From Hyphomicrobiales bacterium (GTDB lineage: Bacteria > Pseudomonadota > Alphaproteobacteria > Rhizobiales > HXMU1428-3), in the NCBI GenBank assembly GCA_021775425.1, contig JAJFHX010000045.1:1-64000 (forward strand): 64,000 bases of DNA. Reading direction: 5' to 3'. Every line of letters starts with the position of its first letter. Within the stretch, counting starts at the first letter, position 1. This document shows, piece by piece, positions 37,352 through 45,431 of the stretch. The notes beneath the pieces were generated by a model, which was not told the origin of the DNA, searched no databases, and saw only the letters and a list, made by a program, of their open reading frames with translations. Made by a program: the position numbers and the translations under genes.

Positions 37352-37738
37352 TTAAGCTGCCAGCATGCGATCGACTTCGTTGACCAGATCACGCAGGTGA
37401 AATGGTTTTGAAAGCACTTTTGCGTCAGGCGTGGAATTTTCTGCATTCAGGGCGACAGCGGCAAAGCCGGTGATGAACATGATTTTCAGGTCTGGATCAA
37501 CTTCAGCGGCACGGCGCGCCAGCTCTATGCCGTCCATTTCCGGCATGACAATGTCTGTCAGTAAGAGAGTGAAGGGTTCTTCCTTCAAGCGCTCAAACGC
37601 TTCAATGCCAGTGCCAAATGATGTGACATCATAGCCGGCACGGCTTAGCGCTTTTTGTAGAAAGACACGCATTGATTCATCATCCTCAGCTAACAGGATA
37701 CGCTGTAATTTTTTCTCGGTTGGCTCTTTATCGGACAT
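37352..37738 (-). CDS. cpdR: Response regulator CpdR (ClpXP adaptor)
   Basis: A single REC-domain protein of 128 aa that, when unphosphorylated, primes ClpXP for degradation of cell-cycle substrates such as PdeA. Acceptor Asp62 lies in LLLTDIVMPEMDGIELAR. The segments AEDDESMRVFLQKAL, FITGFAAVALN and VLSKPFHLRDLV match Caulobacter CpdR almost throughout. The ATG at 37738 has AGAGAG five bases upstream. The protein ends in two Ala, which resembles a ClpXP recognition end (inference). It adjoins an N-formylglutamate amidohydrolase gene, hisN and the MmgR-like RNA, the order known from Sinorhizobium cpdR1. Confidence 0.94.
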   Translation of the reverse strand: MSDKEPTEKKLQRILLAEDDESMRVFLQKALSRAGYDVTSFGTGIEAFERLKEEPFTLLLTDIVMPEMDGIELARRAAEVDPDLKIMFITGFAAVALNAENSTPDAKVLSKPFHLRDLVNEVDRMLAA

Positions 37739-38087
37739 TGAACTCTCTTTTATGCTGAACAAGTTGATACATTTTTCGACATCTATTATTCATTGAGCGT
37801 GGTTAATATTACCTTATCGAAACTCTTATGACTAATCTTTGATTGGATTTCAAAAACTATTTTGGTGTAAAAGTATACAAACATGTGATTGCCTTATTCT
37901 GACTTCACTGTTTTACTGCAAACTCATGAATGTAGCGGCTGATGATTGTATCATTATGTTGCTTTCTATTTTAGTTGTGGGGAAAGAAGCATAGTCTATG
38001 CCAATTGAGGTTAAGTCAGTTAGATTACTAGCTGACTTAGTTAAAGAACTCTCAACAAGTTATGAATAACAGGATGCGCGCGCCCTT
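37739..38087. promoter_or_regulatory. Divergent intergenic region, cpdR and N-formylglutamate amidohydrolase
   Basis: 349 bp without a gene. The most visible item is the 28-bp inverted repeat at 38012-38039, described separately. The rest is AT-rich with no clear promoter boxes that I can place. Confidence 0.4.
38012..38039. promoter_or_regulatory. 28-bp inverted repeat upstream of the amidohydrolase gene
   Basis: TAAGTCAGTTAG and CTAGCTGACTTA pair over 12 bp (one T-G pair) around an ATTA loop. It lies 48 bp before the start codon and is not followed by a T-run, so an operator or leader hairpin is more likely than a terminator. Confidence 0.55.
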
Positions 38088-39002
38088 ATGGATGATCCAG
38101 AGCTTCATTTTACCGATCAGTTGAAAATCCCAGGGTTTGTGATTTCATATCCGGATGAAGTTACTGATCAGATGAATGTGCCATTTGTGTTCAATTCACC
38201 ACATAGTGGGCGCCATTACACCTCTTATTTTTTAAATCTTTCACGGTTAAGCCCTCTGCTGCTGCGTAAATCTGAAGATGCGCTGGTGGATTATCTGTTT
38301 CAGTTTGCCCCTGACCTTGGCGCACCGCTGATGGCGGCGACCTTCCCGCGGGCTTATGTGGACCTCAACCGCGAACCTTATGAACTGGACCCGGATCTGT
38401 TTGAGGCCCCTCTTCCCGACCACGCGAACTCTCAAACGATCAGAGTGGCGGCAGGGCTTGGCACTATTGCCCGGGTTGTTGGTAACGGGCTTGATATTTA
38501 CCGCCAGCAAATCAGCCTTGAAGAGGCTATGTGGCGGATTGAAAACCTCTATGTGCCATATCATGAGCAGTTAAGAGCCCTTTTGGTGAGACAGGTTGAG
38601 ATGTTTGGGATGTCCATTCTGATTGACTGTCATTCAATGCCCTCTATTCAACGGCATCTCAGTCATAATATGAGGCCTGATGTTGTTATTGGAGACCGTT
38701 TTGGTCACTCTGCAAATTCCGATTTTGTCAGTTATTTAATCGAGCTGTTTAAAGAGCAGGGTTTGAATGTCGCGCATAATATTCCTTATGCAGGCGGTTA
38801 TATCACCGAGCATTATGGCGCCCCTGATGAAGGTGTTCATGCGATTCAGGTTGAGATTAATCGCTCACTTTATATGGATGAGGTGCTGATTGAGCCGCAT
38901 AGTGGCTTCAGTGAGCTTGGCGAAAAGCTTGAAATCATTTTTCATAAATTTTTGAGTGGCATCATGGCAACGCAAACTCAAATCAGCGATGCTGCTGAGT
39001 AA
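38088..39002 (+). CDS. N-formylglutamate amidohydrolase
   Basis: Hydrolyses N-formyl-L-glutamate to glutamate and formate, as in the histidine utilisation route; family members outside hut clusters may have other amide substrates. The 304-aa protein contains FNSPHSGRHY (about 36-45), DCHSMPS (about 182) and the C-terminal EVEINRSLYMDE-type segment, all typical of the family. No hut genes lie nearby, so the physiological substrate is uncertain. It is the gene beside cpdR in Sinorhizobium-type order. Confidence 0.9.
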   Translation: MDDPELHFTDQLKIPGFVISYPDEVTDQMNVPFVFNSPHSGRHYTSYFLNLSRLSPLLLRKSEDALVDYLFQFAPDLGAPLMAATFPRAYVDLNREPYELDPDLFEAPLPDHANSQTIRVAAGLGTIARVVGNGLDIYRQQISLEEAMWRIENLYVPYHEQLRALLVRQVEMFGMSILIDCHSMPSIQRHLSHNMRPDVVIGDRFGHSANSDFVSYLIELFKEQGLNVAHNIPYAGGYITEHYGAPDEGVHAIQVEINRSLYMDEVLIEPHSGFSELGEKLEIIFHKFLSGIMATQTQISDAAE

Positions 39003-39154
39003 TTTCTGGTCATGTGTAATGCAGATGCACCAAGCTGGAATAAAAAGTATACACCCCATAGAATAAGCATTTTCCCGGCACTCGTGCATACATGTTGCAA
39101 GGCTGTGAATTGTGATTATTGAAGCTGTTCAGGGGTGTCACGCTGCTTATGAAT

Positions 39155-39187
39155 AAAAAAGAGGCCGTCCGAATTATCGAACGGCCC
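39155..39187 (-). terminator. Terminator of the MmgR-like sRNA
   Basis: Minus-strand hairpin with arms GGGCCGT-x-CGA and TCG-x-ACGGCC, loop ATAAT-type, followed by CTCTTTTTT. Confidence 0.85.
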
Positions 39188-39241
39188 AAGTCATAAGGGA
39201 GGAAACGCCCATACAAGGGCAATACTGGTCACCCAGTACAT
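39155..39241 (-). ncRNA. mmgR: MmgR/suhB-type small RNA (alphaproteobacterial alpha-r8 family)
   Basis: On the minus strand the region reads: a hairpin TACTGG/CCAGTA with GTGA-type loop, a hairpin GCCC/GGGC, a single-stranded TTTCCTCCCT (plus strand AGGGAGGAAA, 39196-39205), then a terminator hairpin GGGCCGTTCGA/TCGGACGGCC followed by six T. The TTTCCTCCCT core and the position between the amidohydrolase and inositol-monophosphatase-family genes match what I recall of Sinorhizobium mmgR, a sRNA that limits polyhydroxybutyrate granules. A good CTTGAA-N17-AGATAT promoter precedes it. Ends are estimated from promoter and terminator. The C-rich core is complementary to Shine-Dalgarno sequences. 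Confidence 0.8.
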
Positions 39242-39247
39242 GACTTA

Positions 39248-39276
39248 ATATCTCACCAGACTCTGAGAGATTCAAG
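39248..39276 (-). promoter_or_regulatory. Promoter of the MmgR-like sRNA
   Basis: On the minus strand CTTGAA (39271-39276) and AGATAT (39248-39253) are separated by 17 bases, a close match to the rhizobial RpoD consensus CTTGAC-N17-CTATAT. The start would fall near 39241. Confidence 0.65.
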
Positions 39277-39445
39277 TCTGAGAAACGCAGATTGGATATT
39301 TTGTGATTATTTTACCACATTTGGTGTGACTAATTTACGCAGCCTTGTACGGTCTTTTGCAGTTGCTAATTAGCGCTTGTACCTGAAGGTTGAGTTAAGG
39401 TAATTGCATGAAGGAATAATGGCTTAAGTCACAAGGGGACGGGCA

Positions 39446-40249
39446 TTGACAGAGGTTTCACAATCAGAAATTGCGGCTTTTCTAACCTCCGCTCATGAGA
39501 TGTCAGATATCTCTGCAAAAGTTATTTTACCCTATTTTCGACAGGAAATATCCGTTTTCCATAAGGATGGAAAAGGAATTTATGACCCTGTAACTGACGC
39601 TGACCGTAAATCTGAGCAAGTGATTCGTGAATATATTGCTCAAAAATGGCCGGATCATTCGATTATAGGGGAGGAATATGGCAGTCAGATAACAGACTCT
39701 GATTTTTGCTGGATTGTTGATCCGATTGACGGGACCCGCGCCTTTGTAATGGGGAGCCCGCTTTGGGGCACGCTGATTGGTCTCAGCCATGGCGAGACTC
39801 AAATTCTTGGTATGATGAACCAGCCATTTACCAATGAGAGGTTCTGGGCAACAGCAGATGGTGCGTTTGCCCGTTTTGGTAATCAGGAGCGACGGCTTAA
39901 AGTCAGCGCGTGTTCCTCTTTAAGCGAAGCAATCATCACTACAACCTGCCCTGACCTGTTTGCCAATGAACGGGATAAAGCTCAGTTTGAAAAACTACGC
40001 CAGAGATGCCAAATGACGCGCTATGGAGGGGATTGCTATAGTTATTGTCTATTGGCTTTAGGTCATATCGACCTGATAGTTGAAACGGGCCTGGCTTCTT
40101 ATGACATTGCCCCGCTGATTCCTCTTGTTGAACAAGCGGGCGGTGTGATCAGTACCTGGGATGGCAGCTCAGCCCGTGCTGGCGGACAGATTGTTGCTGC
40201 CGCATCGAAAGTGCTGCACGAGCAGGCGCTCGAAATTCTTGCCGGCTAA
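39446..40249 (+). CDS. hisN: Inositol monophosphatase family histidinol-phosphatase
   Basis: A 267-aa Mg-dependent phosphatase of the IMPase superfamily; orthologues beside cpdR in Rhizobiales are annotated HisN (histidinol-phosphate phosphatase) or suhB-like monophosphatase. The metal-binding motifs are DPVTDADRKSE, GEEYG and WIVDPIDGTRAF, with a late SYDIAPLIPLVEQAGG segment carrying the last Asp. The start is TTG 39446, seven bases after GGGG. The histidinol phosphate assignment is by orthology; an inositol phosphatase is not excluded. Confidence 0.88.
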   Translation: MTEVSQSEIAAFLTSAHEMSDISAKVILPYFRQEISVFHKDGKGIYDPVTDADRKSEQVIREYIAQKWPDHSIIGEEYGSQITDSDFCWIVDPIDGTRAFVMGSPLWGTLIGLSHGETQILGMMNQPFTNERFWATADGAFARFGNQERRLKVSACSSLSEAIITTTCPDLFANERDKAQFEKLRQRCQMTRYGGDCYSYCLLALGHIDLIVETGLASYDIAPLIPLVEQAGGVISTWDGSSARAGGQIVAAASKVLHEQALEILAG

Positions 40250-40307
40250 TCTGGGATACCCAGAAACAAAACAGACTGCCATGGCACTAAAGAACTTTTT
40301 GCTTCGC

Positions 40308-41288
40308 TTAGCCCGTTTTGGCCAGGTCAATCAGAGCCCGGTCTTCACCGGGGATAAAGGCATCAAACCCGGCCCAGAACTGGTCTCTCACTGTATCCAC
40401 TTCCTGTAATATTTCATGGCGTGCGTTGGGGATTATGACATTGCTGCCGTTTTTCATACGTTCTGCAAATTCTCTGGTGGCAAAATTAGAAACAATCCTG
40501 TCTGAACCGGCACCGATCATCAGGATCGGAATTTTCACACCTGAGGCAAATGCCGGTTGCATCACCATGCTGGTTGAGCGCAGGGCTGCCAGTAACCAGG
40601 CATAAGTTGGAGAGCCAATGCTAAGCTTTGTGGCGGCTTCCAGAATCTGCCGATTGCGATCAAACCGTTCTTTGTCTCTGGTTAATTTATTACCTTTAAA
40701 CCCACGTAAGTTGAGGTTCTGGTCTGAACCGTTTTTTACATATGATTCACCCATGCCGCACCAACTGGCAAAGGTGGCCGCGACGGTGACAACTTCATGT
40801 GGCAGGCCGATAACTTCACGTGACATACGCAGCATAGGCGCAGAGAGGACCATGCGATCAAACTGGCAAAGTCCCATTCCGGCATTGCGGATAAGGTTGT
40901 GGCCGCCCATAGAATGACCAAGAGCATAATATGGTGCCGGGCAATCAGGGAAAACAACCTGGGTCATGAATTTGTGAAGGTCTGCATCATATTGGCCAAA
41001 ATCCCAGATATGGCCTTTATTTCTGTTTTCCAGATCACGGCTTGAACCGCCCTGGCCGCGCCAGTCGAAGGTTGCGACCCAGAAGCCGCGGCGCCGCAGA
41101 TCGCTGACAGTTTCAAAATATTTTTCAATATATTCTGAACGCCCCTGAACAAGAACAACAGTGCCACGTACATAATTTGTTGTCGGCGCCCAGCGCGCAT
41201 AACGTAAATAGACCCGATCATCAATTCTGATATAGCCGGAGTGAGCCCCTTCGGGGATCGGGTTTTTATAAAGGCTGATGAGTTCCAC
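40308..41288 (-). CDS. Alpha/beta hydrolase, lysophospholipase-like
   Basis: A 326-aa serine hydrolase of the S33/PldB-like family. The nucleophile elbow is GHSMGG with Ser126. FDWRGQGGSS (about 74-83) marks the oxyanion strand, and the acid and His residues are probably in the IPILMIGAGSDRIV region and PNARHEILQE. No signal peptide is seen, so it is cytosolic or peripheral. Substrate may be lysophospholipids or monoacylglycerol, unproven. The start is GTG 41288. It stands alone, convergent with hisN. Confidence 0.9.
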   Translation of the reverse strand: MELISLYKNPIPEGAHSGYIRIDDRVYLRYARWAPTTNYVRGTVVLVQGRSEYIEKYFETVSDLRRRGFWVATFDWRGQGGSSRDLENRNKGHIWDFGQYDADLHKFMTQVVFPDCPAPYYALGHSMGGHNLIRNAGMGLCQFDRMVLSAPMLRMSREVIGLPHEVVTVAATFASWCGMGESYVKNGSDQNLNLRGFKGNKLTRDKERFDRNRQILEAATKLSIGSPTYAWLLAALRSTSMVMQPAFASGVKIPILMIGAGSDRIVSNFATREFAERMKNGSNVIIPNARHEILQEVDTVRDQFWAGFDAFIPGEDRALIDLAKTG

Positions 41289-41370
41289 GTTATTGAGCTT
41301 TCAAAATAAACAGCTTTAATTCTGGTGGTTTTATTATATCTGAAGTTGGCCAGTCGATCATGATTTATAT

Positions 41371-41405
41371 AAAAAAACCAGCCTCTTTTTAAGAAAGAGG
41401 CTGGT
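41371..41405 (-). terminator. Rho-independent terminator for the 41.5-kb secreted protein gene
   Basis: A 12-bp stem (ACCAGCCTCTTT with AAAGAGGCTGGT) around a TTAAG loop, followed on the minus strand by seven T. Confidence 0.93.
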
Positions 41406-41492
41406 CTTACACCCTTTGGCCAGAGTTCAGGATATGGGGGGCTGTAGTGTCTGACCTAAAGGTTTCTCGTTAAAGGGGATGTCTTATCAATT

Positions 41493-41990
41493 TCAGTTCC
41501 ATCCGCCCCAATATCTGCCGACGGGCTTTCTTCTCAATATCTCGCCACTACATCTGTGGATAACGAGTTTAAAACGGCGGCCATTATAATTTGTCGCGAG
41601 GAGCCTTACTCTTCTTGGGCCCTCATTCAGCACTTCAAAGTCGTGCCAGCCTCTTTTGATCAGGCGGCGGCGTACTTTTCTTTGCGGTAGGCAACCGTCT
41701 TTCCAGTGGCCTTTGTTCCAGCGATCCTGATCGTACTGATTTTTATGCCAACGGCCTTTGCCGTATTTATCGTATTTATAGTCTGAATATTTATTATCCG
41801 GCTTGAAACCATCTTTGAGATTTTCAGTATAGCGATACTGACCGGTGCGACGTTCAAAATCATCTAACGTCTTATCAATATAGGATCGGTCTTTCCGGTC
41901 ATAATAATCAAGATCTGCGGCCAGAACAGATTTACTGCAGAGCATAGCCAGTATGATAGCTACTGAGCTGATAAACATGCGCTTTGTCAT
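41493..41990 (-). CDS. Small basic secreted protein with PepSY-like C-terminal half
   Basis: A 165-aa secreted protein. The signal peptide ends about residue 24 (VLAAD). The middle (about 25-100) is rich in Tyr, Asp, Lys and Gly with repeats of YDKYGKGRW/DQDRWNKGHW type. The last 65 residues (CLPQRKVRRRLIKRGWHDFE onward) resemble a small PepSY-like fold and match the C-terminal half of the 43.0-kb protein: residues R-x-x-L-x-x-R-G-(W/F)-H-x-(F/I). Two Cys probably pair. Function unknown. A cluster of TGAAC/GTTCA half-sites lies upstream. Confidence 0.75.
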   Translation of the reverse strand: MTKRMFISSVAIILAMLCSKSVLAADLDYYDRKDRSYIDKTLDDFERRTGQYRYTENLKDGFKPDNKYSDYKYDKYGKGRWHKNQYDQDRWNKGHWKDGCLPQRKVRRRLIKRGWHDFEVLNEGPRRVRLLATNYNGRRFKLVIHRCSGEILRRKPVGRYWGGWN

Positions 41991-42033
41991 GAATTTCTCC
42001 TCTTTGGATGGCCTCGATAGTTTGGGCTCTTTA

Positions 42034-42194
42034 GTTCAGGCACTCTTGTTCGGTTTTTGGTAATGCCTGCTTTAGCGATGCCGTTTCCTGATGCTCTCAT
42101 CTGAACATTACCTATTGTTCATTTGACATTAGATGCCTTTACCTGAACCAAAATGGAAAGCTCCGTTCAGCTTGCGTTCATATTAAGTGTGAAC
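42034..42194. promoter_or_regulatory. Cluster of seven TGAAC/GTTCA half-sites
   Basis: Within 161 bp GTTCA or its complement TGAAC occurs at 42034, 42102, 42117, 42144, 42165, 42176 and 42190, well above chance. Pairs at 42102/42117 and 42176/42190 form inverted repeats with 9-10-base centres. A similar TGAAC (43395) and GTTCA (43416) pair precedes the paralogous gene at 43.3 kb. A shared regulator is a reasonable inference. Confidence 0.55.
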
Positions 42195-42269
42195 GAAGGT
42201 AAGGCAGTGCATTTTTTTTAATTTATCCTCTTGAAAGTCCGACAACTCAGCCCAAATCTGAAATATGCA

Positions 42270-42373
42270 TGCCGAACGGGTGCATACCACCGGAATTCAG
42301 CCTTGCAATGGTGCATGGTTCAGAAATCTATCTGGTGGATAATTCATGTCGCTTTTTAGGAGGATATGTTATG
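42270..42373 (+). promoter_or_regulatory. ROSE-like RNA thermometer upstream of hsp20
   Basis: The leader carries several small hairpins: ATGCA/TGCAT, ACCACC/GGTGCATGGT-type, and ATC/GAT around CTGGTG. The last one holds the Shine-Dalgarno: CATGTCGCT pairs with AGGAGGATATG across a TTTT loop. The U-Y-G-C-U motif opposite AGGA is the hallmark of ROSE elements that repress Hsp20 translation at low temperature in rhizobia. Confidence 0.65.
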
Positions 42374-42826
42374 CAAGCATTTGACTTTACACCACTTTAT
42401 AAATCTACTGTTGGCTTTGACCATCTGTTTAATCTGCTGGATAATTATGGCAAGATCGACGGCACAGCCACATCTTACCCCCCTTATAATATCCAACGAC
42501 TGGACGAAAATTCTTATCGAATAACCATGGCTGTTGCCGGTTTTTCTGATGATAATATTGATATTGAAATCAAAGAACAGAGTTTGCGGGTTGTTGGGCA
42601 GAATGACAGTGCTGAAAATGTAGAATATCTGCATCAGGGCATAGCCAACCGTGCTTTTGAGCGCACCTTCCAGCTCGCTGACCATGTGGAAGTGCTTGGT
42701 GCCAAATTGCAAAACGGATTGTTGCACATTGACCTAAAACGCGAGCTACCTGAAAAGATGAAGCCGCGTAAGATTGAAATTGAAAAACTTGGCACTGCTT
42801 CGAAAACAATTGAGGCAGCTGTTTAA
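42371..42826 (+). CDS. Hsp20/alpha-crystallin family small heat shock protein
   Basis: A 151-aa IbpA-like chaperone that holds unfolding proteins for DnaK/ClpB. The alpha-crystallin domain (about 35-130) includes YRITMAVAGFSDDNIDIEI, LRVVGQND, AFERTFQLADHVEVLGAKLQNGLLHIDL and the C-terminal PRKIEIE with the IXI-like IEI motif. ATG 42371 is seven bases after AGGAGG inside the ROSE-like leader; the longer upstream frame is not translated. A strong terminator follows. The Hsp20 type with a ROSE leader is common in rhizobia. Confidence 0.93.
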   Translation: MQAFDFTPLYKSTVGFDHLFNLLDNYGKIDGTATSYPPYNIQRLDENSYRITMAVAGFSDDNIDIEIKEQSLRVVGQNDSAENVEYLHQGIANRAFERTFQLADHVEVLGAKLQNGLLHIDLKRELPEKMKPRKIEIEKLGTASKTIEAAV

Positions 42827-42855
42827 ATTCGGGTTTGTTTTATCCGATATAATTT

Positions 42856-42892
42856 GAGGGCCCCTTCTAAACATAGAAGGGGCCCTCTTTAT
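42856..42892 (+). terminator. Rho-independent terminator after hsp20
   Basis: A perfect 14-bp stem GAGGGCCCCTTCTA/TAGAAGGGGCCCTC with an AACA loop and TTT on the 3' side. Confidence 0.93.
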
Positions 42893-42969
42893 TTGCCGAG
42901 AAGTCATTTAACTCGGGAGATGTGATCGTTGTTTAATCTCATAAATGTCTTCACGACAATTCTGATTGA

Positions 42970-43311
42970 TTATCTGTAGTTACGATATCCACAGCGACCA
43001 ATACGGTGACGGTTCATGACCTTGCCCCAGCGGTTGATGCGAAGAGCGACGCGTTTACCGCGTTTACAGGCGACAGCTTTATAAACAGGCAGGCGGCGGT
43101 CAGTGAAACGAATTCTGTGAAAGCCACGGTTGCGTAATCTTTTACGAATTACCGGCATTGGAAGACCACCGCGCCATACTTTCTGATAGCCTTGTTTATG
43201 CTTATAGCCATGTTTGTGCTTATAGCCATTCTGGTGGGCAGAAGCGATTGATGAGTTGGCAATGATGCCAAAGCCTACAAGTGCTGCAACTGTGATGAAT
43301 TTCTTTAACAT
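42970..43311 (-). CDS. Small basic secreted protein, paralogue of the 41.5-kb protein
   Basis: A 113-aa secreted protein with a signal peptide (about 1-25, ending IASAH), a His/Lys/Tyr repeat (NGYKHKHGYKHKQGY) and a 70-residue C-terminal domain homologous to that of the gene at 41.5 kb: IRKRLRNRGFHRIRF then a Lys/Arg-rich strand and CGYR at the end. The His/Lys segment could bind metal or anions (inference). It is not adjacent to the paralogue; hsp20 lies between them. Function unknown. Confidence 0.75.
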   Translation of the reverse strand: MLKKFITVAALVGFGIIANSSIASAHQNGYKHKHGYKHKQGYQKVWRGGLPMPVIRKRLRNRGFHRIRFTDRRLPVYKAVACKRGKRVALRINRWGKVMNRHRIGRCGYRNYR

Positions 43312-43439
43312 GTGATTTCTCCAATTTTCTGAGTTGTATTTTTCTTTTTAATCAAATCTCTCTATTCGATAATCTGACTATAAAGCTTTGAAACTGAACT
43401 CAGTTCGAATTGGCTGTTCATGTTAGCTTCATGTTTGTT

Positions 43440-45431
43440 TTATGAAGCAATTGCATCTTTGAAGAAGGATTCTTCATCACTAAGCACGGCCATTATTGTC
43501 TCTGATTTACGAAAACCATGTCCTTCGCCGGCAAATGTTTTCATTACCGTTTTGATGCCTTTTAGTTTTAAGGCCTTGTAAACGGCTTCTGGCTGTGAAG
43601 GTGGAACAACTCTGTCTTCCTCCCCCTGAAAGAAAATCACCGGGCATTGAATGTTATCAATGTTCGCCATAACTGACCTTTGCGGTAATTTATCCATCGC
43701 ATTTTCTTTGGTGGTGCCGGTTAATCGGTAAGTGTAGCCCAACTCAAATTTATGAGTAATTTCGATTAGCTGAGCCAGATCTGTGACAGGATAATTGCAG
43801 GACGCGCACTTAAACAAATTACATTCAGCCAGTGCCATCAGGCAGGTATATCCGCCTGAGCTGCCGCCTGAAATGATCAGTTTTTCAGGGTCGGCGAGTT
43901 TTTCATCTATTAGATACGTCGCGGCGCTGATGATGTCTTCCACATCAACGACACCCCAGCCGCCTGTTAATCGCTCTCTATAAGATTTGCCATAGCCGGC
44001 TGAGCCGCCATAATCCACATCGAAAACGCCATATCCTCGATTGGTCCAGTATTGGGTTTTTAATTTTAACCCTCTGTTTGCCATCCCTGTCGGGCCGCCA
44101 TGTATGGTGATGATGACCGGCGGTAGTGATGCGTCTAATCCGCTAAATGTCTTGTTCGCCGGTGGGTAATAAAGCCCATAAGCCTCGCCGCGGCTGGTCG
44201 GGTAGGTTTTCAATCGCCCTTTTGAGATATCTTCCGGATCAAGACTTAACTCACTACCGGGGCGGATTATTTCCAGCTTAGCTGTGTGTTCATCTATCAG
44301 TGTGACGGAGGGGCTCATCTGGTCGGTCGTTACGATGGCCGCAAGTTTTCCGGCAGATGAGTTTTCATCAGCCGTGCTATCTGTGATCCAGACCGTGTTT
44401 TCGATTGATGTGGCTGTGGTTTTTATTTTGGATGACTTTGTTGGGGAGATTTTTTGCAGCAGGCTCTTGCCTTCTTTAAACGAAGAGAGGTGGATCGTTT
44501 CTAGATTTTGTTCACTTGTCTCTGAAAGAGAACTAGCGGGGGCACCTGCTATGGCGAAGGCTTTCATGCCGAAGACCCATTGGGGGCGCAGGGCGTCTGC
44601 CGCTTCATCTTGCGGCTGGACGTGGATGATCTTGCCATTCTGCCAGTAGAATAACTGGCCATAATCTTTCTCGTCGCTAATGAACCATAATTTTTCACCG
44701 CTCGTCGATTTAGACCAGACCGGTTGAAAACAGGCTGACGTTTGCCCCAACTTTCTGCCACCGCTTATATGTTCAGCATCAAGACGCGGCGTAGCAAGTG
44801 AACTTTTTACAAGTTCTGCCGATTCCCAAGGCATATCTGGCAGGTTCCATTGCAACCAGGCCAGCTGGCTGCAATCATTGTTTAATGTGGGGCTTGCGTA
44901 AAAATCATGATCGTCTGCCAGGATTGATATGCCGCCGCGCTCTTCTTTTGTCAGACCGATGTTGAGCAGCATATTGGCTGGCAAATTATGAGCCATTTTA
45001 GTGTCATGCTGCTCACCAACTGCAATCAGGCGGTCTCTTTGATGATCATAGACAATATCAGCGAACCTGAAATCCGGGGCACTGGTGATCTGAAGCGGCA
45101 ATTGCCCTTCTATGATTTCATAAATCTGTTGGTCATCTGCGTTGACAAAAAATACACGGCCTGATTGTGCGCAAAATTCACCGCCTCCATATTCATGCAC
45201 TTTTGAGCGGGCGGAGAATGGCGCTGGCAATAACTCTTTGATACCATTGACTTCATCCCAGCTCATAATGACGCCGCGTCCCCCCTCTTCCGGGCGGCCT
45301 TCACTCCAGTATAATGTGCCATCATTTGTTTGCAGTGTTCCAAATCTTAAGGCGCTTGAGACCACTGCTTCAGCCGTTATACTGGCGGGCCAGGTGCCAT
45401 ATGCTTGTTTGTTTTTTGAATTTTCTGACAA
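43440..45431 (-). CDS. S9 family serine peptidase (prolyl oligopeptidase type)
   Basis: A 663-aa peptidase. The first 380 residues form a beta-propeller and the last 280 an alpha/beta hydrolase. The catalytic Ser is in GGSSGGYT, the Asp in GEEDRVVPPSQ and the His in GEGHGF. This order matches the S9C (acylaminoacyl-peptidase) or dipeptidyl-peptidase group. No signal peptide is visible, so it is cytosolic. The start is TTG 45431, giving MSENSKNK; AAGG lies eleven bases upstream. It stands alone, divergent from gltB. Confidence 0.9.
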   Translation of the reverse strand: MSENSKNKQAYGTWPASITAEAVVSSALRFGTLQTNDGTLYWSEGRPEEGGRGVIMSWDEVNGIKELLPAPFSARSKVHEYGGGEFCAQSGRVFFVNADDQQIYEIIEGQLPLQITSAPDFRFADIVYDHQRDRLIAVGEQHDTKMAHNLPANMLLNIGLTKEERGGISILADDHDFYASPTLNNDCSQLAWLQWNLPDMPWESAELVKSSLATPRLDAEHISGGRKLGQTSACFQPVWSKSTSGEKLWFISDEKDYGQLFYWQNGKIIHVQPQDEAADALRPQWVFGMKAFAIAGAPASSLSETSEQNLETIHLSSFKEGKSLLQKISPTKSSKIKTTATSIENTVWITDSTADENSSAGKLAAIVTTDQMSPSVTLIDEHTAKLEIIRPGSELSLDPEDISKGRLKTYPTSRGEAYGLYYPPANKTFSGLDASLPPVIITIHGGPTGMANRGLKLKTQYWTNRGYGVFDVDYGGSAGYGKSYRERLTGGWGVVDVEDIISAATYLIDEKLADPEKLIISGGSSGGYTCLMALAECNLFKCASCNYPVTDLAQLIEITHKFELGYTYRLTGTTKENAMDKLPQRSVMANIDNIQCPVIFFQGEEDRVVPPSQPEAVYKALKLKGIKTVMKTFAGEGHGFRKSETIMAVLSDEESFFKDAIAS

